NCBI GenBank assembly: GCA_964498725.1
Contig: CAZCHS010000001.1
Location: 1 to 64,000 of the forward strand
From: JAFGTP01 sp964498725
GTDB lineage: Bacteria > Fidelibacterota > UBA2242 > JAFGTP01
Direction: 5' to 3'
Length of the DNA: 64,000 nt
Shown: one piece after another, positions 7,632 through 16,853 of the stretch
How positions within the stretch are numbered: position 1 is the first letter of the stretch
How the letters are laid out: every line of letters begins with the position of its first letter
Program-made: the position numbers and the translations under genes
Notes under the pieces: model-generated
Databases searched by the model: none
What the model was told of the DNA's origin: nothing
What the model saw: only the letters and a program-made list of their open reading frames with translations

Positions 7632-8977
7632 TATTTAGAAAATCCGGATAAAAAGTTAACAAGTTTGTCAAGATCTGCTTTTGATCGTTTTTCTGTCACA
7701 GCAATGAGCAGATGATTTTTCCATTCATCCCTGTATTTGCCAAGATCAAGGCCGGGAAAGATGTTTTGTTTCTTTCCTTCTTCCACGATAGCGCGGGCAG
7801 AAACCGGTGTTTTGATGACAAATTCTTTGAAAAAGGGACGATCGCTGTATGCCCTTTCAAAATCATTCAGGGCTGTGATTTTATCCGCCAACTCGTGGGC
7901 ATTATTCAGACAGAGAGTCGCAACTTTTTTAATTCCTTCCTTACCCATCAGGGACATGTATATTGTGGCGGCCGTGGCCATCAATCCCTGGTTGGTACAA
8001 ATGTTGGAAGTTGCTTTCTCACGTCTGATATGCTGTTCCCGGGTTTGCAGGATCAAAGCATAGGCATCTTTGCCTTCGATATCTTCTGTTTTGCCCACAA
8101 TTCTGCCGGGCATTTTTCGAATCAATTTTTCGGTGGCTGTAAATAATCCCAGGTAAGGGCCGCCATAAGCCTGGGGAATTCCCAGGGCCTGACCTTCCGC
8201 CACACCGATGTCCGCATTTAACTCACCCGGCGTTTTCAAGATTGCATTGCCGATGGGATCGGAGGATACAATGAAAAGCGCTTTGGATTTGCCGAATTTG
8301 TCTTTGACCCCTGCCAGTTCTTCTATATTTCCCAGGAAATTGGGAGATTGGACGATCAGGCCGGCGGCATCCTGAAGTTTTTCTTCCAGGCTGCTGAAAT
8401 CGGTGATCCCATTGTTTTCCGGCAGGAATTCGATTTCTGCGTCGTGCTTATCCAGATAAGCTTCCAGCACATCGAGGTATTCCGGCTTGATCAGCGGAGA
8501 AACAACGATTTTGTTGGCTTTTCTGACTTTTCCCAGGGCCATGATAGCCGCCTCCGCTATTGCCGTTGCACCGTCATACATGGAAGCATTGGAAACCTCC
8601 ATGCCGAATAATTCACATATCATGGATTGAAATTCATAGATCTGCTGCAGTGTACCCTGGCTGACTTCCGGCTGATAAGGGGTATAAGCCGTATATATTT
8701 CCGACCTGGAGATAAGAAAATTAACAACCGAAGGAATGAAGTGGTCATAGGAACCACCACCTAAAAAGGAGAGATTGTCCGCTGTATTTTTATTTTTGGC
8801 GGCAATTTCCATTAACAGGGTGGTGACTTCGCTTTCCGAAAGTTTTTCCGGGAGGTCAATCTCGAAATCCTTCAAAAACTTTTCCGGAATATTGCTGATA
8901 AGCTCACTGAAACTTTCGATCCCGAGTTTTTTCAGGATTTCTTTTTCAGCTTCTGAGGTATTCGGAATATATCTCAT
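7631..8977 (-). CDS. gcvPA: Glycine dehydrogenase (decarboxylating) subunit 1
   Basis: 448 residues, equal to the N-terminal half of a full P protein. Seen: MRYIPNTSEAEKEILKKLG at the start, FLGGGSYDHFIPSVV, YTPYQPEVSQGTLQ, MEVSNASMYDGATA and AYGGPYLGLF, all characteristic of the alpha subunit. The two-subunit P protein decarboxylates glycine with PLP and passes the aminomethyl group to GcvH. The PLP lysine sits in the beta subunit (GcvPB), which is not in the window, and neither is gcvT. Three bases separate it from gcvH. Confidence 0.95.
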   Translation of the reverse strand: MRYIPNTSEAEKEILKKLGIESFSELISNIPEKFLKDFEIDLPEKLSESEVTTLLMEIAAKNKNTADNLSFLGGGSYDHFIPSVVNFLISRSEIYTAYTPYQPEVSQGTLQQIYEFQSMICELFGMEVSNASMYDGATAIAEAAIMALGKVRKANKIVVSPLIKPEYLDVLEAYLDKHDAEIEFLPENNGITDFSSLEEKLQDAAGLIVQSPNFLGNIEELAGVKDKFGKSKALFIVSSDPIGNAILKTPGELNADIGVAEGQALGIPQAYGGPYLGLFTATEKLIRKMPGRIVGKTEDIEGKDAYALILQTREQHIRREKATSNICTNQGLMATAATIYMSLMGKEGIKKVATLCLNNAHELADKITALNDFERAYSDRPFFKEFVIKTPVSARAIVEEGKKQNIFPGLDLGKYRDEWKNHLLIAVTEKRSKADLDKLVNFLSGFSK

Positions 8978-8980
8978 AAA

Positions 8981-9358
8981 TCAACCTATTGTTTCTTTGT
9001 ATTCCTCAGCTGATAATAAATCGTCAAGTTCAGAGTCATCACTCATTTTTAATTTTGCAATCCAACCGTCGCCATAGGGATCTTTATTCATCAATTCCGA
9101 ACTGTCTTCCAACTTTTCATTGACTTCAGTAACTTCACCGGAAACCGGGGTATTCATATCGGCTACGGTTTTGACAGCTTCAATCGTGCCGATGGCATCT
9201 CCGGCGTCAAATTCATCGCCTTCTTCCGGTAATTCTACAAATACAATATCGCCAAGTTCAGATTGGGCATGATCTGTAATGCCTAAGGTTGCGATATCTC
9301 CGTCGACTTTTACCCATTCATGGTTTTTTGTGTACTTTAAATCTTCTGGTACGTTCAT
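8981..9358 (-). CDS. gcvH: Glycine cleavage system H protein
   Basis: 125 residues. Seen: YTKNHEWVKVDGDIATLGIT at the N-terminus, GDIVFVELPEEGDEF, and IEAVKTVADM with the lipoyl attachment Lys63, then GWIAKLKMSD near the end. It shuttles the methylamine group between P, T and L proteins. GGAGGGAGA precedes the ATG. It lies between accC and gcvPA, with short gaps indicating one transcript. Confidence 0.97.
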   Translation of the reverse strand: MNVPEDLKYTKNHEWVKVDGDIATLGITDHAQSELGDIVFVELPEEGDEFDAGDAIGTIEAVKTVADMNTPVSGEVTEVNEKLEDSSELMNKDPYGDGWIAKLKMSDDSELDDLLSAEEYKETIG

Positions 9359-9374
9359 GGTCTCCCTCCATAAT

Positions 9375-10724
9375 TTAGTGTTTTTTGTATTTAAAGGTGT
9401 TTAAGAAACCTGTATGAAAATCACCTTTTTTAAATATTTTGTCTCGCATTATTGACTGATGAAAAGGAATGGTTGTGGCAATGCCGCCGATGGTCAATTC
9501 CTCCAGCGCCCGTTCCATTCTGACGATTGCTTCCTCGCGGTTTTCACCATGGGTGATCAATTTGCCGATCAGAGAATCATAACTGGGCGGAATTTTATAC
9601 CCGGAGAAAATATGGGAATCAAAGCGTACACCCGGTCCACAGGGGACATGCAGTGATTCAATAACACCTGGTGACGGCCGGAAATTATGATCCGGGTCTT
9701 CGGCATTGATACGGCATTCGATAGCATGGCCGCGTATTTTAAAATTATTCAACCATTTGGGTAATTTTTGTTCCAAGTGAACACGAATTTGACCCTTAAC
9801 CAGGTCAAAACTGGAGACCATCTCTGTGACCGGATGCTCTACCTGAATACGGGTGTTCATTTCAATAAAATAGAAATTATGATCCCGGTCGAGTAAGAAT
9901 TCCACAGTACCGGCGCTTTCATAATTTACTGCCTGGGCCGCTTTTTTGGCTGCATTACCGAATTTTTCACGCAGGGCTTCATCGACAATTGGGGAGGGTG
10001 ATTCTTCAATTAATTTTTGGTGCCGGCGCTGGACAGAGCAATCCCGCTCACCGAATTGCGCTACATTGCCATGTTTGTCCGCCAGTATCTGTACTTCAAT
10101 ATGTTTGGCGTCCAGTACCATTTTTTCCATGTAGAGATCCGGATCGCCAAAGGCTGCTTCCGCTTCAGTACTGGCCGAATCATAGGCTTTTTTCAATTCT
10201 GTTTCATTATTGACAATCCGCATACCGCGTCCGCCGCCGCCGGAGCTGGCTTTTAATAATACCGGGTATCCGATATCTTTGGCCAGGCTTTTCAATTTTT
10301 CATAATCACTGACAACACCGTCGCTGCCGGGAATCACGGGAACGCCCACTTTCTGCATGGTTTTACGGGCCTGTGCTTTATTTCCCATGGCAGTAATGAT
10401 ATTTGCTGCCGGCCCTATAAATGTGATGTTGTTATCCAGGCACATTTTGGAAAAATTGGCATTTTCCGAAAAAAAGCCATAGCCCGGATGAATGGCGTCA
10501 GCATTTGTCACTTCCGCGGCGCTGATGATTTGTGATGCTTTTAAATAACTTTGGTTGCTGGGAGGCGGGCCAATACAAACCGCTTCGTCAGCAAACTTTA
10601 CCGCCAGAGAATCCTTATCCATTGTGGAATATACAGCCACTGTAGACAAACCCAGTTCTTTACAAGCCCTTATGACTCTAAGGGCAATTTCACCTCGATT
10701 AGCAATTAAAACTTTTTTTATCAC
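9375..10724 (-). CDS. accC: Acetyl-CoA carboxylase, biotin carboxylase subunit
   Basis: 449 residues, the standard AccC length. Seen: VLIANRGEIALRVIRACKE, the ATP-grasp loop KASSGGGGRGMR, GERDCSVQRRHQKLIEE, and FIEMNTRIQVEHPVTE with the catalytic Arg and His. It carboxylates biotin on AccB using ATP and bicarbonate, the first step of fatty acid synthesis. The start is GTG at 10722-10724. It follows accB by 18 bases. The carboxyltransferase subunits are not in the window. Confidence 0.97.
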   Translation of the reverse strand: MIKKVLIANRGEIALRVIRACKELGLSTVAVYSTMDKDSLAVKFADEAVCIGPPPSNQSYLKASQIISAAEVTNADAIHPGYGFFSENANFSKMCLDNNITFIGPAANIITAMGNKAQARKTMQKVGVPVIPGSDGVVSDYEKLKSLAKDIGYPVLLKASSGGGGRGMRIVNNETELKKAYDSASTEAEAAFGDPDLYMEKMVLDAKHIEVQILADKHGNVAQFGERDCSVQRRHQKLIEESPSPIVDEALREKFGNAAKKAAQAVNYESAGTVEFLLDRDHNFYFIEMNTRIQVEHPVTEMVSSFDLVKGQIRVHLEQKLPKWLNNFKIRGHAIECRINAEDPDHNFRPSPGVIESLHVPCGPGVRFDSHIFSGYKIPPSYDSLIGKLITHGENREEAIVRMERALEELTIGGIATTIPFHQSIMRDKIFKKGDFHTGFLNTFKYKKH

Positions 10725-10742
10725 GATATTATCTTTGCCTGA

Positions 10743-11198
10743 TTATTTTTCTACAATGAACAATGGCTGATCAAATTCCACCGGTTCACCATTTTCGACT
10801 AATATTTTTACGATAGTGCCGGACACTTCCGATTCGATTTCATTCATTACTTTCATCGCTTCGATAATGCAGACGGTCTGACCGGCAGTTACCTGGTCAC
10901 CGACTTTAAAAAACGGATCCGCATCAGGGGCCGGTGCGCGGTAGAATGTACCCACCATAGGGCTTTTTATTTCTTCTACATTGGTGGCTTCGGTTTTCTG
11001 AACTACAGGTGCAGTTTCTTGTGTTGTACTCTGGGGTAGAGATATCGAGGGTGCTACCGAACTGAAGTCCCTGGATTGAGCACTACTTTGGCCTGTTTTT
11101 AAAATTTTGATTTTTGTGCCGAAGCTGGTTACTTCAATTTCACCAATATCATGGTCTTCGACGATTTTCACGAGTTCTAATATTTTTGATATTCGCAT
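10743..11198 (-). CDS. accB: Biotin carboxyl carrier protein of acetyl-CoA carboxylase
   Basis: 151 residues. An N-terminal helical part (MRISKILELVKIVEDHDIGE) is followed by a Ser/Gln/Thr-rich linker at about residues 37-75 and the biotinyl domain. EAMKVMNEIE carries the biotinylated Lys116. SPMVGTFYRAPAPDADPF with the short thumb marks the AccB type. The order efp-accB-accC is common in bacteria and supports a fatty-acid-synthesis role. Confidence 0.97.
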   Translation of the reverse strand: MRISKILELVKIVEDHDIGEIEVTSFGTKIKILKTGQSSAQSRDFSSVAPSISLPQSTTQETAPVVQKTEATNVEEIKSPMVGTFYRAPAPDADPFFKVGDQVTAGQTVCIIEAMKVMNEIESEVSGTIVKILVENGEPVEFDQPLFIVEK

Positions 11199-11213
11199 AT
11201 TTTTTGCCTGTTT

Positions 11214-11777
11214 TTATTGATTGACACGTTCCATGTATTCACTGGTGCGGGTGTCAATTTTTATTACATCACCTTCATTAATAAACAAAGGTACATTAAT
11301 TGTCAAGCCGGTTTGCAATTTGGCTGGTTTGGTGGCGCCGGTTACGCGGTCGCCTTTGATACCGGGTTCGGTTTCTGTTACTTCCAGTTCCACATGAGAT
11401 GGAATTTCAATATCCACCGGGTTTTTACCATCAAATAAAATTTTAACGATTTCGGTTTCCTTAACATAAGGTTTGACTTCTTTAAAAATTTCATCGTTGA
11501 TCAGGACCTCTTCAAAGGTTCCCTGGTCCATGAAAACATGATTCAGGCCGTCAAAATAAGAGTACTGTAATTTTCGCGCGTCGAGCCTGACATCTTCAAT
11601 AGTTTCTCCGGAACGGAAAGTGTTTTCCAGTATGGAGCCGGTTTCAATACTTTTCATCTTGCATTTGATCTTCGCGCCGCCGCGTCCCATTTTTTGATGG
11701 AGAAATTCCACTATTTTTACTAATTCGCCTTTATAACGAATAACAAGACCATTTCTGATATCTGATGTTTTAGCCAC
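11214..11777 (-). CDS. efp: Translation elongation factor P
   Basis: 187 residues with the three beta-barrel domains of EF-P. The C-terminus (VIKIDTRTSEYMERV) matches the family ending. EF-P relieves ribosome stalling at polyproline. The domain I loop that enters the peptidyl-transferase centre reads KMGRGGA, so the tip residue is Arg32, where E. coli EF-P has a modified lysine (Lys34). Arg32 types are known to be rhamnosylated by EarP in some proteobacteria; whether that applies here is unknown. The start is GTG at 11775-11777 with AAAGGGA upstream. It heads the accBC transcript. Confidence 0.96.
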   Translation of the reverse strand: MAKTSDIRNGLVIRYKGELVKIVEFLHQKMGRGGAKIKCKMKSIETGSILENTFRSGETIEDVRLDARKLQYSYFDGLNHVFMDQGTFEEVLINDEIFKEVKPYVKETEIVKILFDGKNPVDIEIPSHVELEVTETEPGIKGDRVTGATKPAKLQTGLTINVPLFINEGDVIKIDTRTSEYMERVNQ

Positions 11778-12024
11778 TTATTTCCCTTTCAATCTATTTT
11801 TCAATATTTTAGATGTCTGCCAATTTACAGTTACTTTTATTTTATGTCAACTAATTTCCTGCTGAAAGAGAATCTTTGAAAAATAATTTTGATAATGTAT
11901 ATTCATTTACGAATTTAGACTTGGAAATGCCGGATTTTTTTGATTACCTGAACCTTCTGATTAATTGTTCTGTCCGGAAGGATTTTCGATAAGTAATAAA
12001 AATATTAAATAGTAAGAATGTTGT

Positions 12025-13641
12025 ATGATTTTAAATTTTGATAATTGTCTTGATTTGGTTTATTTATTTTTTATGTTGATCGGTGTTTTACCGGTTTTTT
12101 TATACGGTGAAATTCATTACCGGCTGCCCTGGTTTCGCGGATTTCTGTTTAAGAAAGAAGCGGAAGTTCTATTCGACATGCCCACCCGTATTATTACTGG
12201 CACCCTTCCAGTCATGTTAATGGTAAAGGACAGTAATAAGTTTCCGGTTCATTTTGAGCGTGTTGAAATCACCGTGCTGAGAAATGGGCGGCAGGTTAAA
12301 AAGGAAGCGATTAAATTTAACAATAGCCTGGCACAGCTCTTCTTTTCTAAAATTTTTCCTGTTGATATCAGTGATTTTGCCAATCAAAAATTAGAAGTAC
12401 AGTGTGAAGTCTTTTTACAAGAGGGCGTCAGGACAAAGAAAATAACCAATCACAATTTATCCGGAAAGTACAACCCTCTTTTTCAGGTATATTATGATGA
12501 AAAAGATGTGCCGGTTGGGAGCCAGTGGCTGCGGGGTGATCTGCACGTGCATTCCAACTATACTGAAGACCAGGTGGAATTTGGCGCGGAAATGAGTGCA
12601 TACAGGGTGATGGGTAAGGCCCGGGGACTGGATTTTACCGGTGTTGTAGACCATGCTTATGATTTGGAAAATGTCCCTGGCACATGGGATTTCAAAGATG
12701 ATAATTTTACAAAATGGAAAAATTTTAAAAAAGAGGCGGGAAAATTAAATGCCGCTGATGATTCCTTTACACTGCTGCCGGGCTATGAATTAAGTGTTGA
12801 TAACGGACTGGGTGAGAATGTTCATCTGGTGGTGCTGAACAATCAAGAGATATTTGCCGGTAATGGCGATGCCATGAAAAAATATAAATCTTACGCTTCA
12901 GAGCATTATTATCGGAAAATATTAGACTCACTGGATGATAATGCCATGGCCTATGCGGCTCACCCCAAAACCCCGCAGAAATTTCTTCACCGAAAAATCC
13001 TTAAGCGTGGAGAATGGAACAGTAAGGATTTCGTCAAAGAACTGGCCGGTTTTCAGATCATTAACGGCCGGAAAGACGATGGTTATAAAAGAGGAAAAAA
13101 ACTCTGGATTCGCAAAATACTGACCGGCAAACGACATCATATCTATGCCGGCACCGATGCCCATGGCAATTTCAATTACAATCTGGCCATCAAATATCCT
13201 TTGCTTTCCATGGAAATGAATAATAATCATGTTTTTGGTGAATATTTTAATTATGTGAAAAGCGAACCGGGTGTGGATAATATTATTGCCAATATTAAGG
13301 ACGGCAGGATTATTGTATCCGACGGCCCTTTTCTGAATCTTGAAATCAGACAGAACCAGAAGGTTTTTGGGATTGGCGATGACGTTGATTTTTTACCTGG
13401 TGAAATTTCTATCTCAGGAGCATCAAACGATTTTTTTGGGCCTATTAAATTTATTCGCCTGATTGTGGGAAATTGTCAGAGGAAAAAGGAACAGAGCCTT
13501 GAACTTCATGATATTGATAAATATGATTATCAGCGGGACCTGGGCATCAAACTCCATGATTCCGATTGCTATATCCGCGCTGAACTGAAAACCGATAAGG
13601 ACAAAACCGCGCTGACCAATCCCATCTGGCTGAAACCATGA
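12025..13641 (+). CDS. Membrane-anchored PHP-domain metallophosphoesterase (CehA/McbA-like)
   Basis: 538 residues. An N-terminal hydrophobic helix (about 8-27, LVYLFFMLIGVLPVFLYG) precedes a beta-rich region. From about 172 comes the PHP metallohydrolase core: GDLHVHSNYTEDQ (HxH metal ligands), VVDHAYD, AAHPKTPQK and AGTDAHGNFNY. CehA/McbA-family proteins hydrolyse phosphate or other ester bonds. The substrate here is unknown. Its stop overlaps the start of a half-size permease (ATGA), so a transport-linked phosphoester function is inferred. No strong ribosome-binding site precedes 12025; an ATG at 12073 in the helix is an alternative start. Confidence 0.78.
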   Translation: MILNFDNCLDLVYLFFMLIGVLPVFLYGEIHYRLPWFRGFLFKKEAEVLFDMPTRIITGTLPVMLMVKDSNKFPVHFERVEITVLRNGRQVKKEAIKFNNSLAQLFFSKIFPVDISDFANQKLEVQCEVFLQEGVRTKKITNHNLSGKYNPLFQVYYDEKDVPVGSQWLRGDLHVHSNYTEDQVEFGAEMSAYRVMGKARGLDFTGVVDHAYDLENVPGTWDFKDDNFTKWKNFKKEAGKLNAADDSFTLLPGYELSVDNGLGENVHLVVLNNQEIFAGNGDAMKKYKSYASEHYYRKILDSLDDNAMAYAAHPKTPQKFLHRKILKRGEWNSKDFVKELAGFQIINGRKDDGYKRGKKLWIRKILTGKRHHIYAGTDAHGNFNYNLAIKYPLLSMEMNNNHVFGEYFNYVKSEPGVDNIIANIKDGRIIVSDGPFLNLEIRQNQKVFGIGDDVDFLPGEISISGASNDFFGPIKFIRLIVGNCQRKKEQSLELHDIDKYDYQRDLGIKLHDSDCYIRAELKTDKDKTALTNPIWLKP

Positions 13642-14126
13642 GCATCAATCCCTTTATCCTTCTGACAATTATTATTACACTGATTTCCTATTTTGCAGAT
13701 CCGCAAAAAACCAGGCAGGCATTATCGCTGTCGATTAAAAAAATCAAAAAAATCTTTCCAACTTTTATGTGGATGCTGATCCTTATGGCGGTTGTGCTAT
13801 ATTTCATTTCTGAAGAGGAAATCCGCAAATTTTTGAGTAATGACAACATGTACTATTCATTGATTCTGGCGCTTTCTACCGGATCGGTGGCCATGCTGCC
13901 GGGGTTTATTGCTTTTCCGCTCTGTGGTATTTTGCTGGATCAGGGCGTTTCCTATATGATTTTGTCGGGTTTTACTTCCACTTTGATGATGGTCGGTATT
14001 GTAACATTTCCGGTGGAAGTGGAATATATTGGCGTTAAACTGGGAATTGTCCGGAATCTTTTGAGTTTGATCATTGCGGTTATAGTGGCCCTTGTCACCG
14101 GGCTTGTTTTTGGAGAACTTTTTTGA
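13638..14126 (+). CDS. Permease, N-terminal half-type (DUF318/ArsP-like)
   Basis: 162 residues with about four membrane segments. The stretch GSVAMLPGFIAFPLCGILLDQG and the following TLMMVGIVTFPVEVEYIG resemble one half of PF03773-type permeases. A partner half is encoded next door, overlapping by four bases (TTGA). The ATG overlaps the PHP gene stop. Transported substrate unknown; a duplicated two-chain permease is inferred. Confidence 0.75.
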   Translation: MSINPFILLTIIITLISYFADPQKTRQALSLSIKKIKKIFPTFMWMLILMAVVLYFISEEEIRKFLSNDNMYYSLILALSTGSVAMLPGFIAFPLCGILLDQGVSYMILSGFTSTLMMVGIVTFPVEVEYIGVKLGIVRNLLSLIIAVIVALVTGLVFGELF

Positions 14127-14629
14127 AGCGTAACTGGCATATTGCTGTGTTTGCATTATTTATAATTGTATCGATGCTGCTCAATTTTCAGCCGGGCATG
14201 GATATTTTTGATAATTTTATGAATTATCTTTTATCGATGATCACAATTGTGCCGGCGGCTTTTGTGCTGATCTCTCTTTTTGAGGTTTGGGTCAGACGGG
14301 AAACTGTGGAAAAACATTTGGGCGAAGAAACCGGTCTTCGCGGATTTTTGTGGGCATTTATACTGGCCGGCACGATTGTTGGCGGTTTGTATGTCGCTTT
14401 TCCGGTGGCGGCAGTGCTGCATAAAAAAGGCGCCCGGTCGGAAGTGATCTTTACTTTTTTATTTGCAGCCACTATTTCACGTATTCCCATGACGCTTTTT
14501 GAAGCGAATTTTCTGGGCATTAAGTTTACAATGGTTAGATTTTTTGTCTCGCTGCCTCTGGTGATTATTAGTTCAATTATTTTAGCTAAGATTGATAACA
14601 GATTTGGGATGATGAAAAATCATCAATGA
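14123..14629 (+). CDS. Permease, partner half-type (DUF318/ArsP-like)
   Basis: 168 residues, about five membrane segments. Seen: FILAGTIVGGLYVAFPVAAVLHKKGA and ISRIPMTLFEANFLGIKF, the counterpart motifs of a split PF03773-like permease. The start is TTG at 14123, overlapping the previous stop, so synthesis is coupled and probably stoichiometric. Together with the preceding gene it likely forms one pore in the inner membrane. Substrate unknown. Confidence 0.74.
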   Translation: MKRNWHIAVFALFIIVSMLLNFQPGMDIFDNFMNYLLSMITIVPAAFVLISLFEVWVRRETVEKHLGEETGLRGFLWAFILAGTIVGGLYVAFPVAAVLHKKGARSEVIFTFLFAATISRIPMTLFEANFLGIKFTMVRFFVSLPLVIISSIILAKIDNRFGMMKNHQ

Positions 14630-14716
14630 GACCTTTATCCACCATTATTTTTTCAAATATTATTAATTCTCTAACATTCTGGTTGCTAATTTGTATGCGA
14701 GGTATTAGTTTTCCTT

Positions 14717-15376
14717 ATGATATCATTTAAAGACGTCAGTTGTACATTTGAAGACCGCGGGGGAATAAAAGAGGCAAATTTTACGATTAATGCCGGTGAC
14801 TTTGTCTTCCTGACAGGACCTTCCGGAGCAGGAAAATCAACAATTCTGCGCCTGATTTATATGGATGTGAAACCTGACAACGGCGAAGTGGTTTTTCAGC
14901 AATATTCCAGCAAAAAAATATCCCGCAAGGATTTACCCTATTTACGGCGCAAGGTGGGTATGCTGTTCCAGGATTTTCGTCTTTTGCCGGACCGTAATGT
15001 TTATCAGAACGTTGCTTTGGCGTTATATGCTGCCAATTATAAAGCAAAAAATATCAAAGAGCGTGCTGAGGAAATGTTGGAAAAATTGGATGTGGCTAAC
15101 AAATGGTATCACAAACCCCATGAATTGTCCGGTGGCGAAAAACAGCGTGTGGCCCTGGCCCGCGCCCTGGCCATTGAGCCAAAAGTATTGCTGGCTGACG
15201 AACCCACCGGCAACCTGGATCCCCGCGTGAGCATTGAGTTGGTGAAATTATTATATAAAATCAATCAAACAGGGACCTCGGTGATCATGGCGACTCATGA
15301 TTATGATCTTATCAACCGCGTGCCTAAATATCGTTTGTTTCAAATCAGCAAATCAAAAATAGTGAGTGCAACCTGA
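14717..15376 (+). CDS. ftsE: Cell division ATP-binding protein FtsE
   Basis: 219 residues. Seen: Walker A GPSGAGKST, the FtsE-type FQDFRLLPDRNVYQNVALAL, signature LSGGEKQRVALARALA, Walker B VLLADEPTGNLDP and the H-loop MATHDYDL. FtsE drives FtsX conformational change to activate septal peptidoglycan hydrolases. Its stop and the ftsX start overlap as TGATG. Confidence 0.95.
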   Translation: MISFKDVSCTFEDRGGIKEANFTINAGDFVFLTGPSGAGKSTILRLIYMDVKPDNGEVVFQQYSSKKISRKDLPYLRRKVGMLFQDFRLLPDRNVYQNVALALYAANYKAKNIKERAEEMLEKLDVANKWYHKPHELSGGEKQRVALARALAIEPKVLLADEPTGNLDPRVSIELVKLLYKINQTGTSVIMATHDYDLINRVPKYRLFQISKSKIVSAT

Positions 15377-16236
15377 TGGTGTTTTGGTTTTTATTCAAAG
15401 AAGGATTTCATGGACTGATGCGGTCCAAATATGCCGGCGCCTTTACCATACTGATCATTTGGATTGCCCTGATTATTGTCGGGCTTAGTTTCATCGGCGC
15501 CCATGACACATTGGCAGCTGTCAATAAGATCCGTTCACAATTTGATATTGATATATTTCTGCATAAAAATGTTACAGAGGAGGAAATCGCTGACTTTCGT
15601 ACTTTTCTGGAAAACCGTAATGAGGTAGAAAGCATTAAGTTTATTTCAGCCAGGGAAGCGGCGGAATTATTTAAAGCGGAATTTGGTGAAGATATACTGG
15701 ATGTGCTGGAATATAATCCTCTGCCACCTTCTTTTACTATTTCTCTTCTGCCCAATTACAGAAATGCAACCTCGGTAGAAAGTATTACCACAAATTTTCG
15801 CAAACATGAGGCGGTGGACGAGATCAGGTACCGTAAGAAATTTTTATATCTGATGGAAAAATATCAGCGCAGTATTATGATTGTCATATTGGTCATATTT
15901 TTATTTCTCACAATAATCTCAATATTGCTGATCTCTCATTCTATAAAAATGTCTATTTTTGCCCGCCGGGAGATTGTGGAAACCATGAAGCTGATCGGCG
16001 CCACGGATAATTTTATTCGGGTACCCTTCCTGGTGGAAGGATTTCTGGAAGGGCTAATTGCTTCTGTTCTGAGTTCGCTTTTTATTTTTATCATCGCAAA
16101 AGTGCAGAATGATTATTTTCAGACGGTTTTCAATTATCATATTGAACTTAATATCCGTTTTTATTTTACCATGGTTGTGATCGGTGCTTCGATGGGATTT
16201 CTGGGTAGTATAAAAGCCATTAAAAAATTTCTTTAG
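15376..16236 (+). CDS. ftsX: Cell division protein FtsX
   Basis: 286 residues with the FtsX layout: one N-terminal membrane helix (about 20-40), an extracytoplasmic domain of roughly 130 residues starting near IDIFLHKNVTEEEI, and three C-terminal helices (IMIVILVIFLFLTIISILLI onward). MKLIGATDNFIRVPFLVEG is the conserved cytoplasmic loop. It recruits and activates a murein hydrolase or its regulator. The pair ftsEX is complete. Confidence 0.94.
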   Translation: MVFWFLFKEGFHGLMRSKYAGAFTILIIWIALIIVGLSFIGAHDTLAAVNKIRSQFDIDIFLHKNVTEEEIADFRTFLENRNEVESIKFISAREAAELFKAEFGEDILDVLEYNPLPPSFTISLLPNYRNATSVESITTNFRKHEAVDEIRYRKKFLYLMEKYQRSIMIVILVIFLFLTIISILLISHSIKMSIFARREIVETMKLIGATDNFIRVPFLVEGFLEGLIASVLSSLFIFIIAKVQNDYFQTVFNYHIELNIRFYFTMVVIGASMGFLGSIKAIKKFL

Positions 16237-16316
16237 TCAAGAGAAAAAAACTTTCAATTCGTAATAAACGAGATAATTACCAGTAATACAATTATTGTAA
16301 ACAGAAGAGGTTTATC

Positions 16317-16694
16317 ATGAGAAAAGAAATCAGTACAGAAAATGCACCTGCGGCAATCGGCCCTTATTCCCAGGCGGTTGAAAAAGGCGGAATGTTATTT
16401 TGTTCCGGACAGATTCCGATTGATCCGGCTACAGGGAAATTGATCAATGATGATATTAGCCGGGCCACCGATCAATCTTTGAAAAATCTGATCGCCGTGG
16501 TAAAAGCCGCCAATTACCGGGTGGAAGATATTGTCAAGGTCAATGTTTATGTAAGATCAATGGAAGATTTTTCTGCTGTCAATGACGTTTATAAAGAATA
16601 TTTTTCAGCAACCAAACCGGCCAGAGCACTGGTTGAAGTATCTAATCTCCCAAAAAATGCGTTGATTGAGATAGAAGCAGTTGCTATCAGATAA
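16317..16694 (+). CDS. ridA: Reactive intermediate/imine deaminase RidA
   Basis: 125 residues, a single chorismate-mutase-like fold. Seen: APAAIGPYSQAV at the N-terminus, FCSGQIPIDP, and KPARALVEVSNLPKNALIEIEA with the substrate-binding Arg103. RidA hydrolyses 2-aminoacrylate and other enamines released by PLP and serine dehydratase enzymes. The next gene encodes an L-serine dehydratase, which generates 2-aminoacrylate, so the neighbourhood fits the known role. Confidence 0.95.
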   Translation: MRKEISTENAPAAIGPYSQAVEKGGMLFCSGQIPIDPATGKLINDDISRATDQSLKNLIAVVKAANYRVEDIVKVNVYVRSMEDFSAVNDVYKEYFSATKPARALVEVSNLPKNALIEIEAVAIR

Positions 16695-16853
16695 GTGATC
16701 CGGGCAATCGGTTTTTTCTGCTGTCTAATCTAATATCATCTCTGATATCCAAAAAACATCATTGAAATTATACAAAGATCCATTTGAAAAGTATTAGTAA
16801 TTCACTCTCATTTTTTGTATAATTCCGGTTATTTTAAACTGAACAGGATTGTT

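Noticed and set aside
16815..16853. Upstream TTG start for the serine dehydratase
   Set aside because: The ATG at 16854 matches the family start and has AGGA before it. A TATAAT at 16818-16823 was noted as a possible -10 box, but no -35 hexamer at suitable spacing was found.
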